This document shows positions 1 to 6,290 of a DNA stretch of 11,957 nt, piece by piece. Location of the stretch: assembly GCA_018609945.1 (NCBI GenBank), contig JAHENO010000034.1:1-11957 (forward strand), read 5' to 3'. This stretch comes from Haloarculaceae archaeon. Its GTDB lineage: Archaea; Halobacteriota; Halobacteria; Halobacteriales; Haloarculaceae. The position numbers were made by a program, and so were the translations under genes. Below the pieces are notes generated by a model. The model was given only the letters and a program-made list of their open reading frames with translations. It was not told the DNA's origin and did not search any database. Position 1 is the stretch's first letter. Each line of letters starts with the position of its first letter.

Positions 1-40
1 CGGACTCGAGCAACGAAGGAATCATTTATTGCGGAGAATC

Positions 41-240
41 CAGGGATGAACCAAATAGTAATAGTACAATAATATATACTATATATTATTCTTATAAAAA
101 TATAAAATCATATTTGATATTATACCGTTTTATCGGTAGATAGCTTCTGAAATGCTTTTGTGCGCACTCGTCGCGCACGATATTTATTATATAAAAATTT
201 ATAATTTTATCTATATAAAATAAAAACTATATTTGCTATC
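41..240. other. Extremely AT-rich intergenic block
   Basis: Two stretches, 61-120 and 181-240, contain only about 8 to 10% G+C by direct count, against a GC-rich remainder of the window. They consist of runs of A, T and TATA-like words and flank a more balanced segment (121-180) with two short inverted repeats. No open reading frame of plausible composition lies inside. Such blocks in haloarchaeal genomes can be promoter islands, DNA-unwinding regions or remnants of acquired DNA. None of the G-rich origin recognition boxes known from haloarchaeal replication origins was seen, so an origin is not supported. The observation of composition is certain; the role is unknown. Confidence 0.8.
124..178. 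repeat. Two inverted repeats between the AT-rich blocks
   Basis: ACCG at 124-127 is mirrored by CGGT at 134-137 around a 6-base loop. GTGCGC at 160-165 is mirrored perfectly by GCGCAC at 173-178 around the 7-base loop ACTCGTC. The second repeat is GC-rich and stands alone between two AT-rich flanks, as expected for a protein-binding dyad or a small hairpin. No gene is close enough to assign it as an operator. Confidence 0.5.
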
Positions 241-870
241 GGAACAAAAAACAGGTATCCCAATCGGGCAACAAAGCGAGCGGATCCATCGCGGAGAAGT
301 GGATTCAGCATTCCCTGCCAATCGTACGCGCCCCGGCGGACAGGCTGTGCCACGGGCGCCAACTTCCTGGGCTGACAAGCCCCGAGAACTGTTTTCGCTG
401 CTGGCACGCGGGGGCGGGCAGGTTGCGGTCGTCGGAGAACCGCGGTGCCAGCGGACGCGGATCGATGCATTCGGGACGTGGAGCGAGACCCGTGAGAGGG
501 AGGCCTATGGTGCCGACGCTGGCACAACTCACCAGAAGCCGCTGAGCCGTGATTGCCTCTCGGGCAAATCAGTCTGTGTTTTCTGCATTTCCGGGCCGTA
601 ACCCGGGATGGCCGGAACAGAATCGACCGGTCTGGCGGCAGGCATTGCGGAGCAGTCCGTCGGTCCAGCGCCAAGTCGTGCCCTCTCGAGGCAATGGCTG
701 GCGTTCGAATACCCGTCAGAGCACTCCCTTCCTGTGCGCTGAACCGTCCGTTTGGAAATTGGTAGATACTCGGCTGCGGGACTTTCGAGGTTGGATTCGT
801 TGTCCCCCCGAATGTCGTTTGGAATGTGAAGAGAGTTTGAATAGAGATTGAACCAATCCCAAACGGAAGG
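241..870. other. About 630 bp with no convincing gene
   Basis: All six frames were considered. The frames that stay open give proteins rich in Arg, Pro, Ser and Cys without the acidic bias of the neighbouring genes, and none resembles a family I know. No rRNA or intact tRNA was found. Two small stretches (about 697-720 and 759-800) look vaguely like tRNA arms but do not fold into a tRNA. The base composition is intermediate between the AT-rich block and the coding part of the window. This may be decayed mobile or foreign DNA, but I found no terminal repeats or transposase fragment to prove it. Confidence 0.5.
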
Positions 871-871
871 T

Positions 872-890
872 GAAAAATCGTCTTAGTGTA
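872..890 (+). promoter_or_regulatory. Possible promoter of the small Tat protein gene
   Basis: An A-run at 873-877 is followed by the TATA-like word CTTAGTGTA at 882-890. With the usual archaeal spacing of about 25 nt, transcription would begin near 905-912, which is at the foot of the hairpin at 908-928. The TATA-like match is weak. Confidence 0.35.
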
Positions 891-907
891 CCCCATTCAT
901 GAACGAC

Positions 908-928
908 GAGAGGCAGCGGATGCCTCTC
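908..928 (+). promoter_or_regulatory. Perfect 8-bp hairpin ahead of the Tat protein gene
   Basis: GAGAGGCA at 908-915 pairs perfectly with TGCCTCTC at 921-928 around the 5-base loop GCGGA. The structure ends eight bases before the chosen ATG at 937. It may act as a 5' leader hairpin in the mRNA or as a DNA operator. If the upstream ATG at 886 were used instead, the hairpin would lie within coding sequence, and the signal peptide would carry an implausible extension. Confidence 0.55.
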
Positions 929-936
929 ACAAAACA

Positions 937-1449
937 ATGACTAGAAACGAAACACCGACTCGACGACGAGTTCTCCGAATGGGAGCAGCCCTCGGCGTCG
1001 CAGGTGCCGGTCTCTCTGTAACCGGTACAGCTGTGGCGAACACGGGTAACGGCGATGAGAAGGGTAACGGCAAAGAGTTCGGCCGCGTCTACGCGAACGA
1101 CGTCCTCTGGCGGACGAACGTGGTGAAGGTGCTCGACGAACGCCCCGACCCCGAAGACAAGATTTACTTCCTCCACGACGGAGACAAGCCCATCGTGGCC
1201 AGAGACGACGTGTCGGGCGATCAGGAATCGCCGTTCGTCTCCGAATCCGCCCCCGGCGATCCGGACTGGAACGGCGGCAAGTGGACGCACTTCTCCGCGG
1301 AGGTGACCGACGTGGACGCGTTCAATGACGACGCGCCACTGACGAACGACGAAGATGTGTTAGAGGCGGACTACATAGAGGTCACTCTCGGTCGCCCCGG
1401 CTTTGGCCCGCCCAACTACTTCATCTGCCCGCTGAACGGCCGAGCATAG
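937..1449 (+). CDS. Tat-exported protein of unknown function
   Basis: This 170-residue protein starts with a twin-arginine signal: the motif TRRRVLRMG at residues 8-16, then a hydrophobic stretch to about residue 33 with a likely cleavage after ATAVA-like sequence near residue 34. The mature part is small, acidic and rich in Gly, Asp and Asn, with a single Cys (C164) in the C-terminal segment YFICPLNG. No lipobox is present, so it is probably secreted in soluble form or loosely held at the cell surface. I chose the ATG at 937 over the in-frame ATG at 886 because it places the twin arginines at the usual distance from the N-terminus. I do not recognise the mature domain and assign no function. 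It faces the MFS gene tail to tail. Confidence 0.8.
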   Translation: MTRNETPTRRRVLRMGAALGVAGAGLSVTGTAVANTGNGDEKGNGKEFGRVYANDVLWRTNVVKVLDERPDPEDKIYFLHDGDKPIVARDDVSGDQESPFVSESAPGDPDWNGGKWTHFSAEVTDVDAFNDDAPLTNDEDVLEADYIEVTLGRPGFGPPNYFICPLNGRA

Positions 1450-1469
1450 CGACTCTCCCCACAGTCGCT
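1448..1469 (+). terminator. Hairpin at the stop codon, possible terminator
   Basis: AGCGACT at 1448-1454 pairs perfectly with AGTCGCT at 1463-1469 around an 8-base loop. The stem begins inside the TAG stop codon of the Tat protein gene. No long T tract follows, so it could equally limit mRNA decay or separate the convergent genes. Confidence 0.4.
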
Positions 1470-1554
1470 GTTCGTGCTGACTCCACCTACTCCATCTTGC
1501 ACAGCACAACGGCTGGACCCGCCTGTCTCGTCGCTCGAACAGTTTTGCAGACGG

Positions 1555-2820
1555 TCAGCCGGTCTCTGTCGAGGGTTTCCGGACGGAGAGGTACCCGCCC
1601 AGCGAGGCGGCACCGACCGCCAGCCCAGCGAGTACGAGAAAGAGTTGCTCGGGATCGAAGTAGGTCAGGAGCGTCCCGGCGATGACAGCGCCGAGTGCGC
1701 CGACGCCGAAGACGCCCAGATAGGTAAAGCCATACGAGAGTCCGCGCTTGCCCGGTGGGGTGTACTCGGCGACGCTGGCCTGGTAGAACGGCTGGACGGC
1801 AAAGAGGAAAAAGCCAAGCAGCCCGGCGACGGCAAGCAGCGCGGGCAGGCCGATGGCGGCCGCCGGCAAAAAGAGGACGGCCACGACAGCGAGGATGCCG
1901 TAGCCGCTGGCCAGGCCCAGTTCCGGCCGGTAGCGGTCGGTGAGTTTGCCCCCGGCGTACTGGCCGACGATGCCCACGGTGAGCAGGCCGACGTAGACGT
2001 AATCGCCGGCGACGAACGTTCGCCCGCCCACATCGAGGGTCGGCAGCGCGGGAAAGCCCCGCAGGAGTTCGGGGAGGAACGTGAGGACGCCGCGGTAGTA
2101 CAGCCCCGAGAAGAAGGTGACGACGAAGACGACGACGAAGGCACTCGCAAACAGCACCTTCGCGTCGGCCAGGAAGTCACGGAGGGAGGAGACGTCGCTG
2201 CTGGCCCGACCGCCACCGTCGGTGGCGCTGACGGCGGCGCGCTCGTCGATGTCGACGCGAACGGCCGCCACGGCGGCGACCAGGGCTGGCACCGCCAGCA
2301 CGCCGGCGACCACCCGCCAGTCGAGCAACACGAGGAGGAGGATCGTCACCAGCGGGCCGCCCGCGATGCCGGCGTTGCCGGCCATCCCGTGGTAGGCGAA
2401 GGCGCTGCCGCGTTTCTGTACGCCGCGGCTGATCAGCGACAGTCCCGAGGGGTGGTAGACGCTGGCCGCGACCCCCCAGACGACGAGCGCGAGGCCGATC
2501 CCCAGCGGCGAGGGCGCGACCGCGAGGATGAAAAACGACGCGCCCATCCCGATGAGGCAGGCGACGATCAGCAGGCGCGCTTCGAGGCGGTCGACGAGGA
2601 CGCCGCTCGGCAGCGCACCCAGCCCGAACAGCCCGTACCCGACCGCGACCAGCGCGCCCAGTGTCGCCTCGTTGACCGGGAACTGCGCCAGCCCGACGTC
2701 GAGTACCTCGAACTCGGCCAGCCAGATGGGGATGAGAACCGGGATCGACAGTTCGTAGGTGTGGACCATCGCGTGTGCGGCCATCACCAGCCCCACGATC
2801 GACCGGTCGTTCGCGTTCAC
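1555..2820 (-). CDS. Major facilitator superfamily transporter, Fsr-like
   Basis: The 421-residue product is a membrane protein with about 12 hydrophobic segments split by a charged central loop at roughly residues 188-220, the normal size and layout for MFS. The motif-A signature is visible as GVLVDRLEAR (73-82) and again in the second half as GGKLTDRYRPE (290-300). YHPSG at 122-126 and HGMAGNAGIAGGP at 144-156 resemble the fosmidomycin-resistance (Fsr) branch of exporters. By family it is a proton-coupled efflux or uptake carrier in the cytoplasmic membrane; the substrate cannot be read from the sequence. The start is a GTG at 2820, giving a short polar N-terminus before TM1. It is a single gene transcribed away from the hairpin region at 3000-3118. 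Confidence 0.9.
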   Translation of the reverse strand: MNANDRSIVGLVMAAHAMVHTYELSIPVLIPIWLAEFEVLDVGLAQFPVNEATLGALVAVGYGLFGLGALPSGVLVDRLEARLLIVACLIGMGASFFILAVAPSPLGIGLALVVWGVAASVYHPSGLSLISRGVQKRGSAFAYHGMAGNAGIAGGPLVTILLLVLLDWRVVAGVLAVPALVAAVAAVRVDIDERAAVSATDGGGRASSDVSSLRDFLADAKVLFASAFVVVFVVTFFSGLYYRGVLTFLPELLRGFPALPTLDVGGRTFVAGDYVYVGLLTVGIVGQYAGGKLTDRYRPELGLASGYGILAVVAVLFLPAAAIGLPALLAVAGLLGFFLFAVQPFYQASVAEYTPPGKRGLSYGFTYLGVFGVGALGAVIAGTLLTYFDPEQLFLVLAGLAVGAASLGGYLSVRKPSTETG

Positions 2821-2861
2821 GGCTTGCCCTTTTACGAGTTCGCTGTTGAACCTATCGGTTA

Positions 2862-2875
2862 CCGGAGACCTCCGG
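2862..2875. promoter_or_regulatory. GC dyad upstream of the MFS gene
   Basis: CCGGAG at 2862-2867 and CTCCGG at 2870-2875 form a perfect 6-bp dyad with a 2-base centre, about 42 to 55 bases ahead of the MFS start codon. The position suits an operator just upstream of a core promoter. No regulator gene is adjacent. Confidence 0.3.
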
Positions 2876-2939
2876 ACGCCGGGCGCGCCTCGACCGACCC
2901 GCTATCACTTCCAGGGTCGCACGTCGACCTGCTGTCTGT

Positions 2940-2984
2940 CCACACTATCCACTCTGTTGTCACTACCGATAGAGTTAAGTGTGG
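2940..2984. repeat. Two-part inverted repeat
   Basis: CCACACT (2940-2946) mirrors AGTGTGG (2978-2984), and inside it ACTCT (2951-2955) mirrors AGAGT (2971-2975). Together they give imperfect arms of about 18 to 20 bases around a central stretch of about 15 bases. The right arm overlaps a TATA-like word (GTTAAGTG, 2974-2981) that may drive the candidate RNA. It could be an operator, or the subterminal palindrome of an IS200/IS605-type remnant. Neither reading is proved. Confidence 0.4.
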
Positions 2985-2999
2985 TAGAGACTAACACGC

Positions 3000-3118
3000 A
3001 CTCGAAGCCCTGGTGAGCGGGGCTTCCGGCGGGAACCACCGCCGACGTGACCGGCACATTGGCACCGCACGCCAGGTAGCGCCCCCGGTTGTGTTCCGGC
3101 CGGCACACCGGTATTTTT
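3000..3118 (+). ncRNA. Candidate structured small RNA, unknown class
   Basis: Several hairpins follow one another on the plus strand. GAAGCCC (3004-3010) pairs with GGGCTTC (3020-3026). CGGCGG (3027-3032) pairs with CCGCCG (3039-3044). TGGC (3060-3063) pairs with GCCA (3071-3074). A longer stem at 3085-3111 is followed by a TTTTT tract. A TATA-like word lies about 25 bases before the proposed 5' end. No reading frame here looks coding, and the polymerase gene downstream has its own start-proximal promoter. I tested SRP RNA, RNase P RNA, tRNA and H/ACA guide architectures and could not make any fit. The first hairpin resembles the palindromes at ends of IS200/IS605 elements, so a transposon-end or omega-RNA remnant is an alternative. 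Confidence 0.4.
3085..3118 (+). terminator. Stem-loop plus T tract
   Basis: CCGGTTGTG (3085-3093) pairs with CACACCGG (3104-3111) with one bulged T, giving eight base pairs, and TATTTTT follows directly. The T tract is the element known to end transcription in archaea. It would end the candidate RNA before the polymerase gene promoter. Confidence 0.45.
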
Positions 3119-3166
3119 CGACTCGGACTGCGTCAGAGTGACCACTTTCGCCCCGCCATAGCCGCG

Positions 3167-3171
3167 TTTAA
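3167..3171 (+). promoter_or_regulatory. TATA-like box for leaderless Y-family polymerase mRNA
   Basis: TTTAA at 3167-3171 sits 25 to 29 bases before the ATG at 3196. This spacing puts the transcription start at or next to the start codon, giving the leaderless mRNA common in haloarchaea. It also supports the choice of start codon. Confidence 0.55.
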
Positions 3172-3195
3172 CCGAGCCAGGTCCGAAGGGGTGGT

Positions 3196-4452
3196 ATGGT
3201 GCGGTCCGCGCGGTTGCCGGGCGCGCCCGACGAGGACGACCGCGTGGTCTGTCACGTCGACATCGACTGTTTCTACGCGGCCTGCGAACGCCTCCGCGAG
3301 CCCGCGTTGCGCGGCGAGCCCGTCGTCGTCGGGATGGGCTACGAGCCAGGCGAGACTCACGGCGCCGTGGCGACCGCGAGTTACGAGGCCCGCGAGTACG
3401 GCGTCGCGTCCGCCCAGGCCATCTCCGAGGCGCTCGAACTCCTCCCGCGGAAGGTCGACGCCGCCGCGGACCCCGACCTCGACGTCCGGCACGCCGGCTA
3501 CTACCGCCCGGTCGACATGGACTACTACGAATCCGTCGCCGCGGACGTCAAGGCTGTCCTGCACGAGGTGGCGGATACGGTGCGCGAGGTCAGCGTCGAC
3601 GAGGCCTATCTGGACGTGACCGACCGCGTGGACTGGGACGGCGACACGGCAGGATTCGGCCGGGAACTGAAAGCCCGCGTCGAGGAGGCGGTGGGCGTCA
3701 CCGCGAGCGTGGGTCTCGCGCCGACGATGAGCGCCGCGAAAGTCGCCAGCGACCGCGACAAACCCGACGGGCTGGTAGTGGTCGAACCGGGCACGGTGCG
3801 GGAGTTTTTCGCACCGCTGCCGGTGGAGTCGGTCCACGGTGTCGGCCCGGTGACCGCTCGCGAGTTGCGCGAGATGGGCATCGAGACGGCCGGCGAGCTC
3901 GCCGCGGCGGACCCCGGACGCGTCGAGGCGCGGTTCGGCGAGCGCGGGCTGGCGGTCCGGCGCTTCGCCCGCGGCGAGGACGACCGCCCCGTGGAGCCGA
4001 AAGGCGACCCCAAGAGCCTCTCGCGGGAGTCGGCGTTCACCGAGGCGACGGCCGAGACGGAGCGACACCGCGAGTCCGTCGGGGAACTGGCGGCGTCGGT
4101 CGCCGAACGCGCGACCCGCGAGGGGGCGCTGTACCGGACCGTCGGCATCAAGGTTGTGACGCCACCCTTCGAGGTCCACACGCGCGCCGAGACACTCCCG
4201 GGGCCGGTCGACGACGCTGAACTGGTCCGGGAGGTGGCGCTGGACCTCCTCGGGGAGTTCGAGGGCGCAGAGGTCCGGAAACTCGGCGTGCGCGTCTCGA
4301 ATCTCTCCTTCGCCGCCGGCCAGCAGGCCGCGCTCGACAGTTACGACGCCGACGACGGGACGGAGGGTGCCGACCCGAGGGCGGACGCGTCCGGCGACCG
4401 GCGCGCAGTGCGAGCGACGGGGCCGCGCCAGGCCACCCTCGACGAGTTCTAG
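3196..4452 (+). CDS. dinB: Y-family DNA polymerase IV (translesion)
   Basis: The 418-residue enzyme copies past DNA lesions with low fidelity. The palm motif HVDIDCFYA carries metal-binding D22 and the steric-gate aromatic Y27. SVDEAYLD supplies D135 and E136. The conserved block SVGLAPTMSAAKVASD starts at residue 171, and the thumb helix-hairpin-helix HGVGPVTARE starts at 214. A little-finger domain follows to about residue 365. After an acidic linker the chain ends in QATLDEF (412-418), a PCNA-interacting (PIP) motif of the QxxLxxF type, so recruitment by the sliding clamp is expected. All catalytic residues are present and the length is normal for haloarchaeal homologues. Its stop codon shares the palindrome CTAG with the stop of the opposing gene. 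Confidence 0.96.
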   Translation: MVRSARLPGAPDEDDRVVCHVDIDCFYAACERLREPALRGEPVVVGMGYEPGETHGAVATASYEAREYGVASAQAISEALELLPRKVDAAADPDLDVRHAGYYRPVDMDYYESVAADVKAVLHEVADTVREVSVDEAYLDVTDRVDWDGDTAGFGRELKARVEEAVGVTASVGLAPTMSAAKVASDRDKPDGLVVVEPGTVREFFAPLPVESVHGVGPVTARELREMGIETAGELAAADPGRVEARFGERGLAVRRFARGEDDRPVEPKGDPKSLSRESAFTEATAETERHRESVGELAASVAERATREGALYRTVGIKVVTPPFEVHTRAETLPGPVDDAELVREVALDLLGEFEGAEVRKLGVRVSNLSFAAGQQAALDSYDADDGTEGADPRADASGDRRAVRATGPRQATLDEF

Positions 4453-4796
4453 TCGACGCCGCTCTCGAGGTTCTCGAGGAGTTTGCCCACGAACAGGCCC
4501 AGACGCGGCGAGACGTCGTCCTCGCCGGTCGGTTCGGCGGGCTGGGCAGCCAGCGTCTCGACGAACCGCTCGGAGTGCGTCATCGCCCGCATCATGTCCA
4601 CCACGTCGACCGTCAGCCCCTCGTCGTCGGTGGCTGCTTCGGGGTGGCGCTGCTTGTACTCCTCGGAGTAGCGGATGGTCCAGGAGGGGCCACCGACAAT
4701 GTCGAGGGCGGCGTCGACATCGCCGACTGTCAGTCGGCCATCGTCGGTGCCGACGTAGATCGTGCCGTCCTCGATCAGCGTTGCGTACCGGGCCAT
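4449..4796 (-). CDS. Small conserved-looking protein of unknown function
   Basis: The product is a 115-residue acidic soluble protein without signal peptide, membrane segment, cysteine or recognised motif. The N-terminal half looks like a small beta-rich unit (ATLIEDGTIYVGTDDGRLTV), and the C-terminal half is helical with an acidic linker near residues 85-95. Codon use and acidity match the neighbours, which supports it as a real gene. It converges with the polymerase gene and overlaps it by four bases at the shared CTAG stop. A TTTACA word about 55 bases upstream may be its promoter. It may belong with the adjacent repair genes, but only position suggests that. Confidence 0.75.
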   Translation of the reverse strand: MARYATLIEDGTIYVGTDDGRLTVGDVDAALDIVGGPSWTIRYSEEYKQRHPEAATDDEGLTVDVVDMMRAMTHSERFVETLAAQPAEPTGEDDVSPRLGLFVGKLLENLESGVD

Positions 4797-4925
4797 GTGC
4801 GACAGTCACCGGGGGCGGTCGTCCGTGCGTCTCTCTGCGGCGCGGTGTTGTAAAGGTGCGGTGCGCTCCGCCACACTCGGGTATCACAGTGGTCGGTCCC
4901 ACAATCCGCTGGGAGGTGACCGGGG

Positions 4926-5537
4926 CTACACTTCCGTCACTTCCGCGACGCTGTCTGCGATATCCTCCTCGACGCGCCAGAGATACAGCGACGCGTAGCT
5001 CCGGTATGGCTGCCACCGCTCGGCCTCGGCGACCATCTCCGCGCGGGACAGGTCCGCGCCGAACAGCGTCTGCATCCCCTTCCTGACCCCGAGGTCGCCC
5101 ACCGGGAAGACGTCCGGTCGGCCGAAGGTAAAGAGCAGTTGCATCCGCGCGGTCCACGGCCCGACGCCAGTGATCGCGGTCAGCGTCTCGACGATCTCCT
5201 TGTCGGTCATCTCGGCCAGGTAGGCCTTGTCGTACCCCTCTTCGCGGAACGTCTCGGCGGCCGCACGGACATAGCGGGTCTTCTGGCGCGAGAGACCGGC
5301 CTCCCGGAGCGTCTCCTCGTCGGCGGCGAGGACACCCTCGGGCGTCACCTCGATGGCGTCGAAGAGGCGCTCGCGGGTCGCCGCCGCCGAGGCCATCGAG
5401 ACCTGCTGGCGGAGGATGGAGACGACGAGTCGCCGGTAGAGGTCGTCGCTGGGATCGAGTGCCAGGGGACCGTGCCGTTCGACGACGGAACCGAGTGCGT
5501 CGTCCTCGCGGAGCCGTGCTGCTGCCTCGCGGTGCAT
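4926..5537 (-). CDS. DNA-3-methyladenine glycosylase, AlkA type (HhH-GPD)
   Basis: This 203-residue protein is a base-excision glycosylase that removes alkylated purines. The core LYRRLVVSILRQQVS (33-47) matches the first HhH-GPD helices. The helix-hairpin-helix is LTAITGVGPWTARM (119-132), and the catalytic aspartate is D148 in VFPVGDLGVRKG. It lacks the N-terminal beta domain of E. coli AlkA, as do other short archaeal and bacterial members, and has no iron-sulfur cysteine loop. The ATG at 5537 is chosen because no other in-frame start lies just upstream, and a CAAATC word about 27 bases ahead may be the promoter of a leaderless mRNA. It stands next to a translesion polymerase gene, forming a DNA damage group. 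Confidence 0.93.
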   Translation of the reverse strand: MHREAAARLREDDALGSVVERHGPLALDPSDDLYRRLVVSILRQQVSMASAAATRERLFDAIEVTPEGVLAADEETLREAGLSRQKTRYVRAAAETFREEGYDKAYLAEMTDKEIVETLTAITGVGPWTARMQLLFTFGRPDVFPVGDLGVRKGMQTLFGADLSRAEMVAEAERWQPYRSYASLYLWRVEEDIADSVAEVTEV

Positions 5538-5634
5538 GGACTGGTATGAGTCCTCGGTGGATTTGAGGGCGTCGACCGGCCGGAGCGAACCTGCCGGTCT
5601 TCACGATGGGGTCCACGACAGTAAGAGGCCAGTG

Positions 5635-5648
5635 GACAGTTCGCTGTC
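5635..5648 (-). terminator. Small hairpin just after spt5
   Basis: GACAG and CTGTC form a 5-bp stem around a 4-base loop, two bases beyond the spt5 stop on the minus strand. It is a plausible 3' end structure for the operon, but it is short and lacks a T tract. Confidence 0.3.
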
Positions 5649-5650
5649 AG

Positions 5651-6088
5651 TCAGCGTTCCTCGCTATCCAGCACACGGATCTGGTCACCCCGGACCGTCA
5701 CCGGGATCGGCACGGTCGCCTCGTAGAGTTCGACGGTGACCTGGTCCTTGCCCTCGTCGATGCGCTGGACCTGTGCCTTCTCGCCCTTGAAGGGGCCGGC
5801 GACGAGTTCGACGATGTCGCCCTCGGCGATGCCCTCGACGTCCGGTTTGGGCGAGAGGAAGTGCTCGACCTCGGAGAGGTCGCTCTTGCCGGGGACGACA
5901 CCGCGCATGTGCGGAATCTCGTCCTCGATGCGCTCGAAGACGGCGTCGCTGTCGGCCTCGACCATCACGTACGAGGTCAGCGAGTCCGGCGCCAGCGCGG
6001 CGTGGATCGACTCCTCCTCGCGGTTCATGATCATATCGGCGACGGTGCGTTCCTGGCTGGCCGTGGTCTTGACTGCGTAGATTCCCAT
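5651..6088 (-). CDS. spt5: Transcription elongation factor Spt5 (NusG family)
   Basis: The 145-residue protein holds an NGN domain (about residues 1-83, starting MGIYAVKTTASQE) and a KOW domain (about 86-140) with the typical segment EGDIVELVAGPFKGEKAQV. Archaeal Spt5 binds the RNA polymerase clamp, usually with Spt4, and raises processivity. The ATG at 6088 is chosen over longer in-frame extensions because the NGN domain begins exactly there and because the gene then shares one base (TGATG) with the end of secE. The longer reading only translates secE in another frame. The pairing with secE matches the conserved archaeal order. Confidence 0.96.
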   Translation of the reverse strand: MGIYAVKTTASQERTVADMIMNREEESIHAALAPDSLTSYVMVEADSDAVFERIEDEIPHMRGVVPGKSDLSEVEHFLSPKPDVEGIAEGDIVELVAGPFKGEKAQVQRIDEGKDQVTVELYEATVPIPVTVRGDQIRVLDSEER

Positions 6089-6261
6089 CACGGACCACCC
6101 GGGAGGACGAACATGAACACGTAGATCAGAAAGCCCATGAACCCGACGAGGCCGATGCCGGCGCCGGCGATCTTCGCCACCTGCGAGAACTCCTGCCATG
6201 AGGGCGTACTCGCCATCTTGAGCACGCGGACGTACGAACTCAGGTCTGTTGGCGTCTTCAT
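6088..6261 (-). CDS. secE: Preprotein translocase subunit SecE (Sec61 gamma)
   Basis: This 57-residue protein is easily missed because of its size. It begins MKTPTDLSSYVRVLKMA, an amphipathic helix lying on the membrane surface, continues with TPSWQEFSQVAKIAG, the conserved SecE hinge with its Trp and Phe, and ends in one membrane span at about residues 33-53 (GAGIGLVGFMGFLIYVF) followed by LPGGP. It is the small clamp subunit of the SecYEbeta protein-conducting channel. Its TGA stop overlaps the spt5 ATG by one base, so the two are almost certainly cotranscribed and coupled in translation. The usual ftsZ neighbour is not upstream here. Confidence 0.95.
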   Translation of the reverse strand: MKTPTDLSSYVRVLKMASTPSWQEFSQVAKIAGAGIGLVGFMGFLIYVFMFVLPGGP

Positions 6262-6284
6262 GTACCCGGATTGCCACTCGGTGC

Positions 6285-6290
6285 TTTTCT
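6285..6290 (-). promoter_or_regulatory. Possible TATA-like box for secE-spt5
   Basis: On the minus strand the word AGAAAAG lies about 24 to 29 bases ahead of the secE ATG, the spacing for a leaderless start. It overlaps the last bases of the upstream YkgJ-type gene, so secE-spt5 could be transcribed both alone and by read-through. Confidence 0.35.

Noticed and set aside
41..240. Replication origin
   Set aside because: The AT content would suit an unwinding element, but no origin recognition boxes or adjacent cdc6/orc1 gene are visible.
697..800. tRNA-like pieces (GTTCGAATACC and GGAAATTGGTAG)
   Set aside because: They recall a T arm and a bacterial leucine tRNA D arm, but no acceptor stem or anticodon arm can be formed around them, and haloarchaeal tRNA-Leu has a different D loop.
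886..936. Upstream in-frame ATG for the Tat protein
   Set aside because: It would add 17 residues before the twin-arginine motif and put the perfect hairpin inside the coding region; the ATG at 937 fits a Tat signal much better.
1474..2994. 506-codon open frame on the plus strand opposite the MFS gene
   Set aside because: It is an antisense frame kept open by GC-rich third positions. Its translation is a mix of Gly, Arg, Asp and Gln without any family signature, while the minus strand encodes a clear transporter.
3000..3118. H/ACA guide RNA
   Set aside because: ACA triplets occur at 3056 and 3105, but no lower stem with a pseudouridine pocket could be built at the required distance, and the second ACA lies inside the terminator stem.
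3133..5616. 827-codon open frame on the minus strand across dinB and the glycosylase gene
   Set aside because: It covers two well-supported genes and an intergenic gap, is rich in Arg, His and Gly, and matches no family. It is a composition artefact.
6089..6277. Longer start for spt5
   Set aside because: The extra residues are the secE gene read in another frame; the NGN domain begins at the ATG at 6088.
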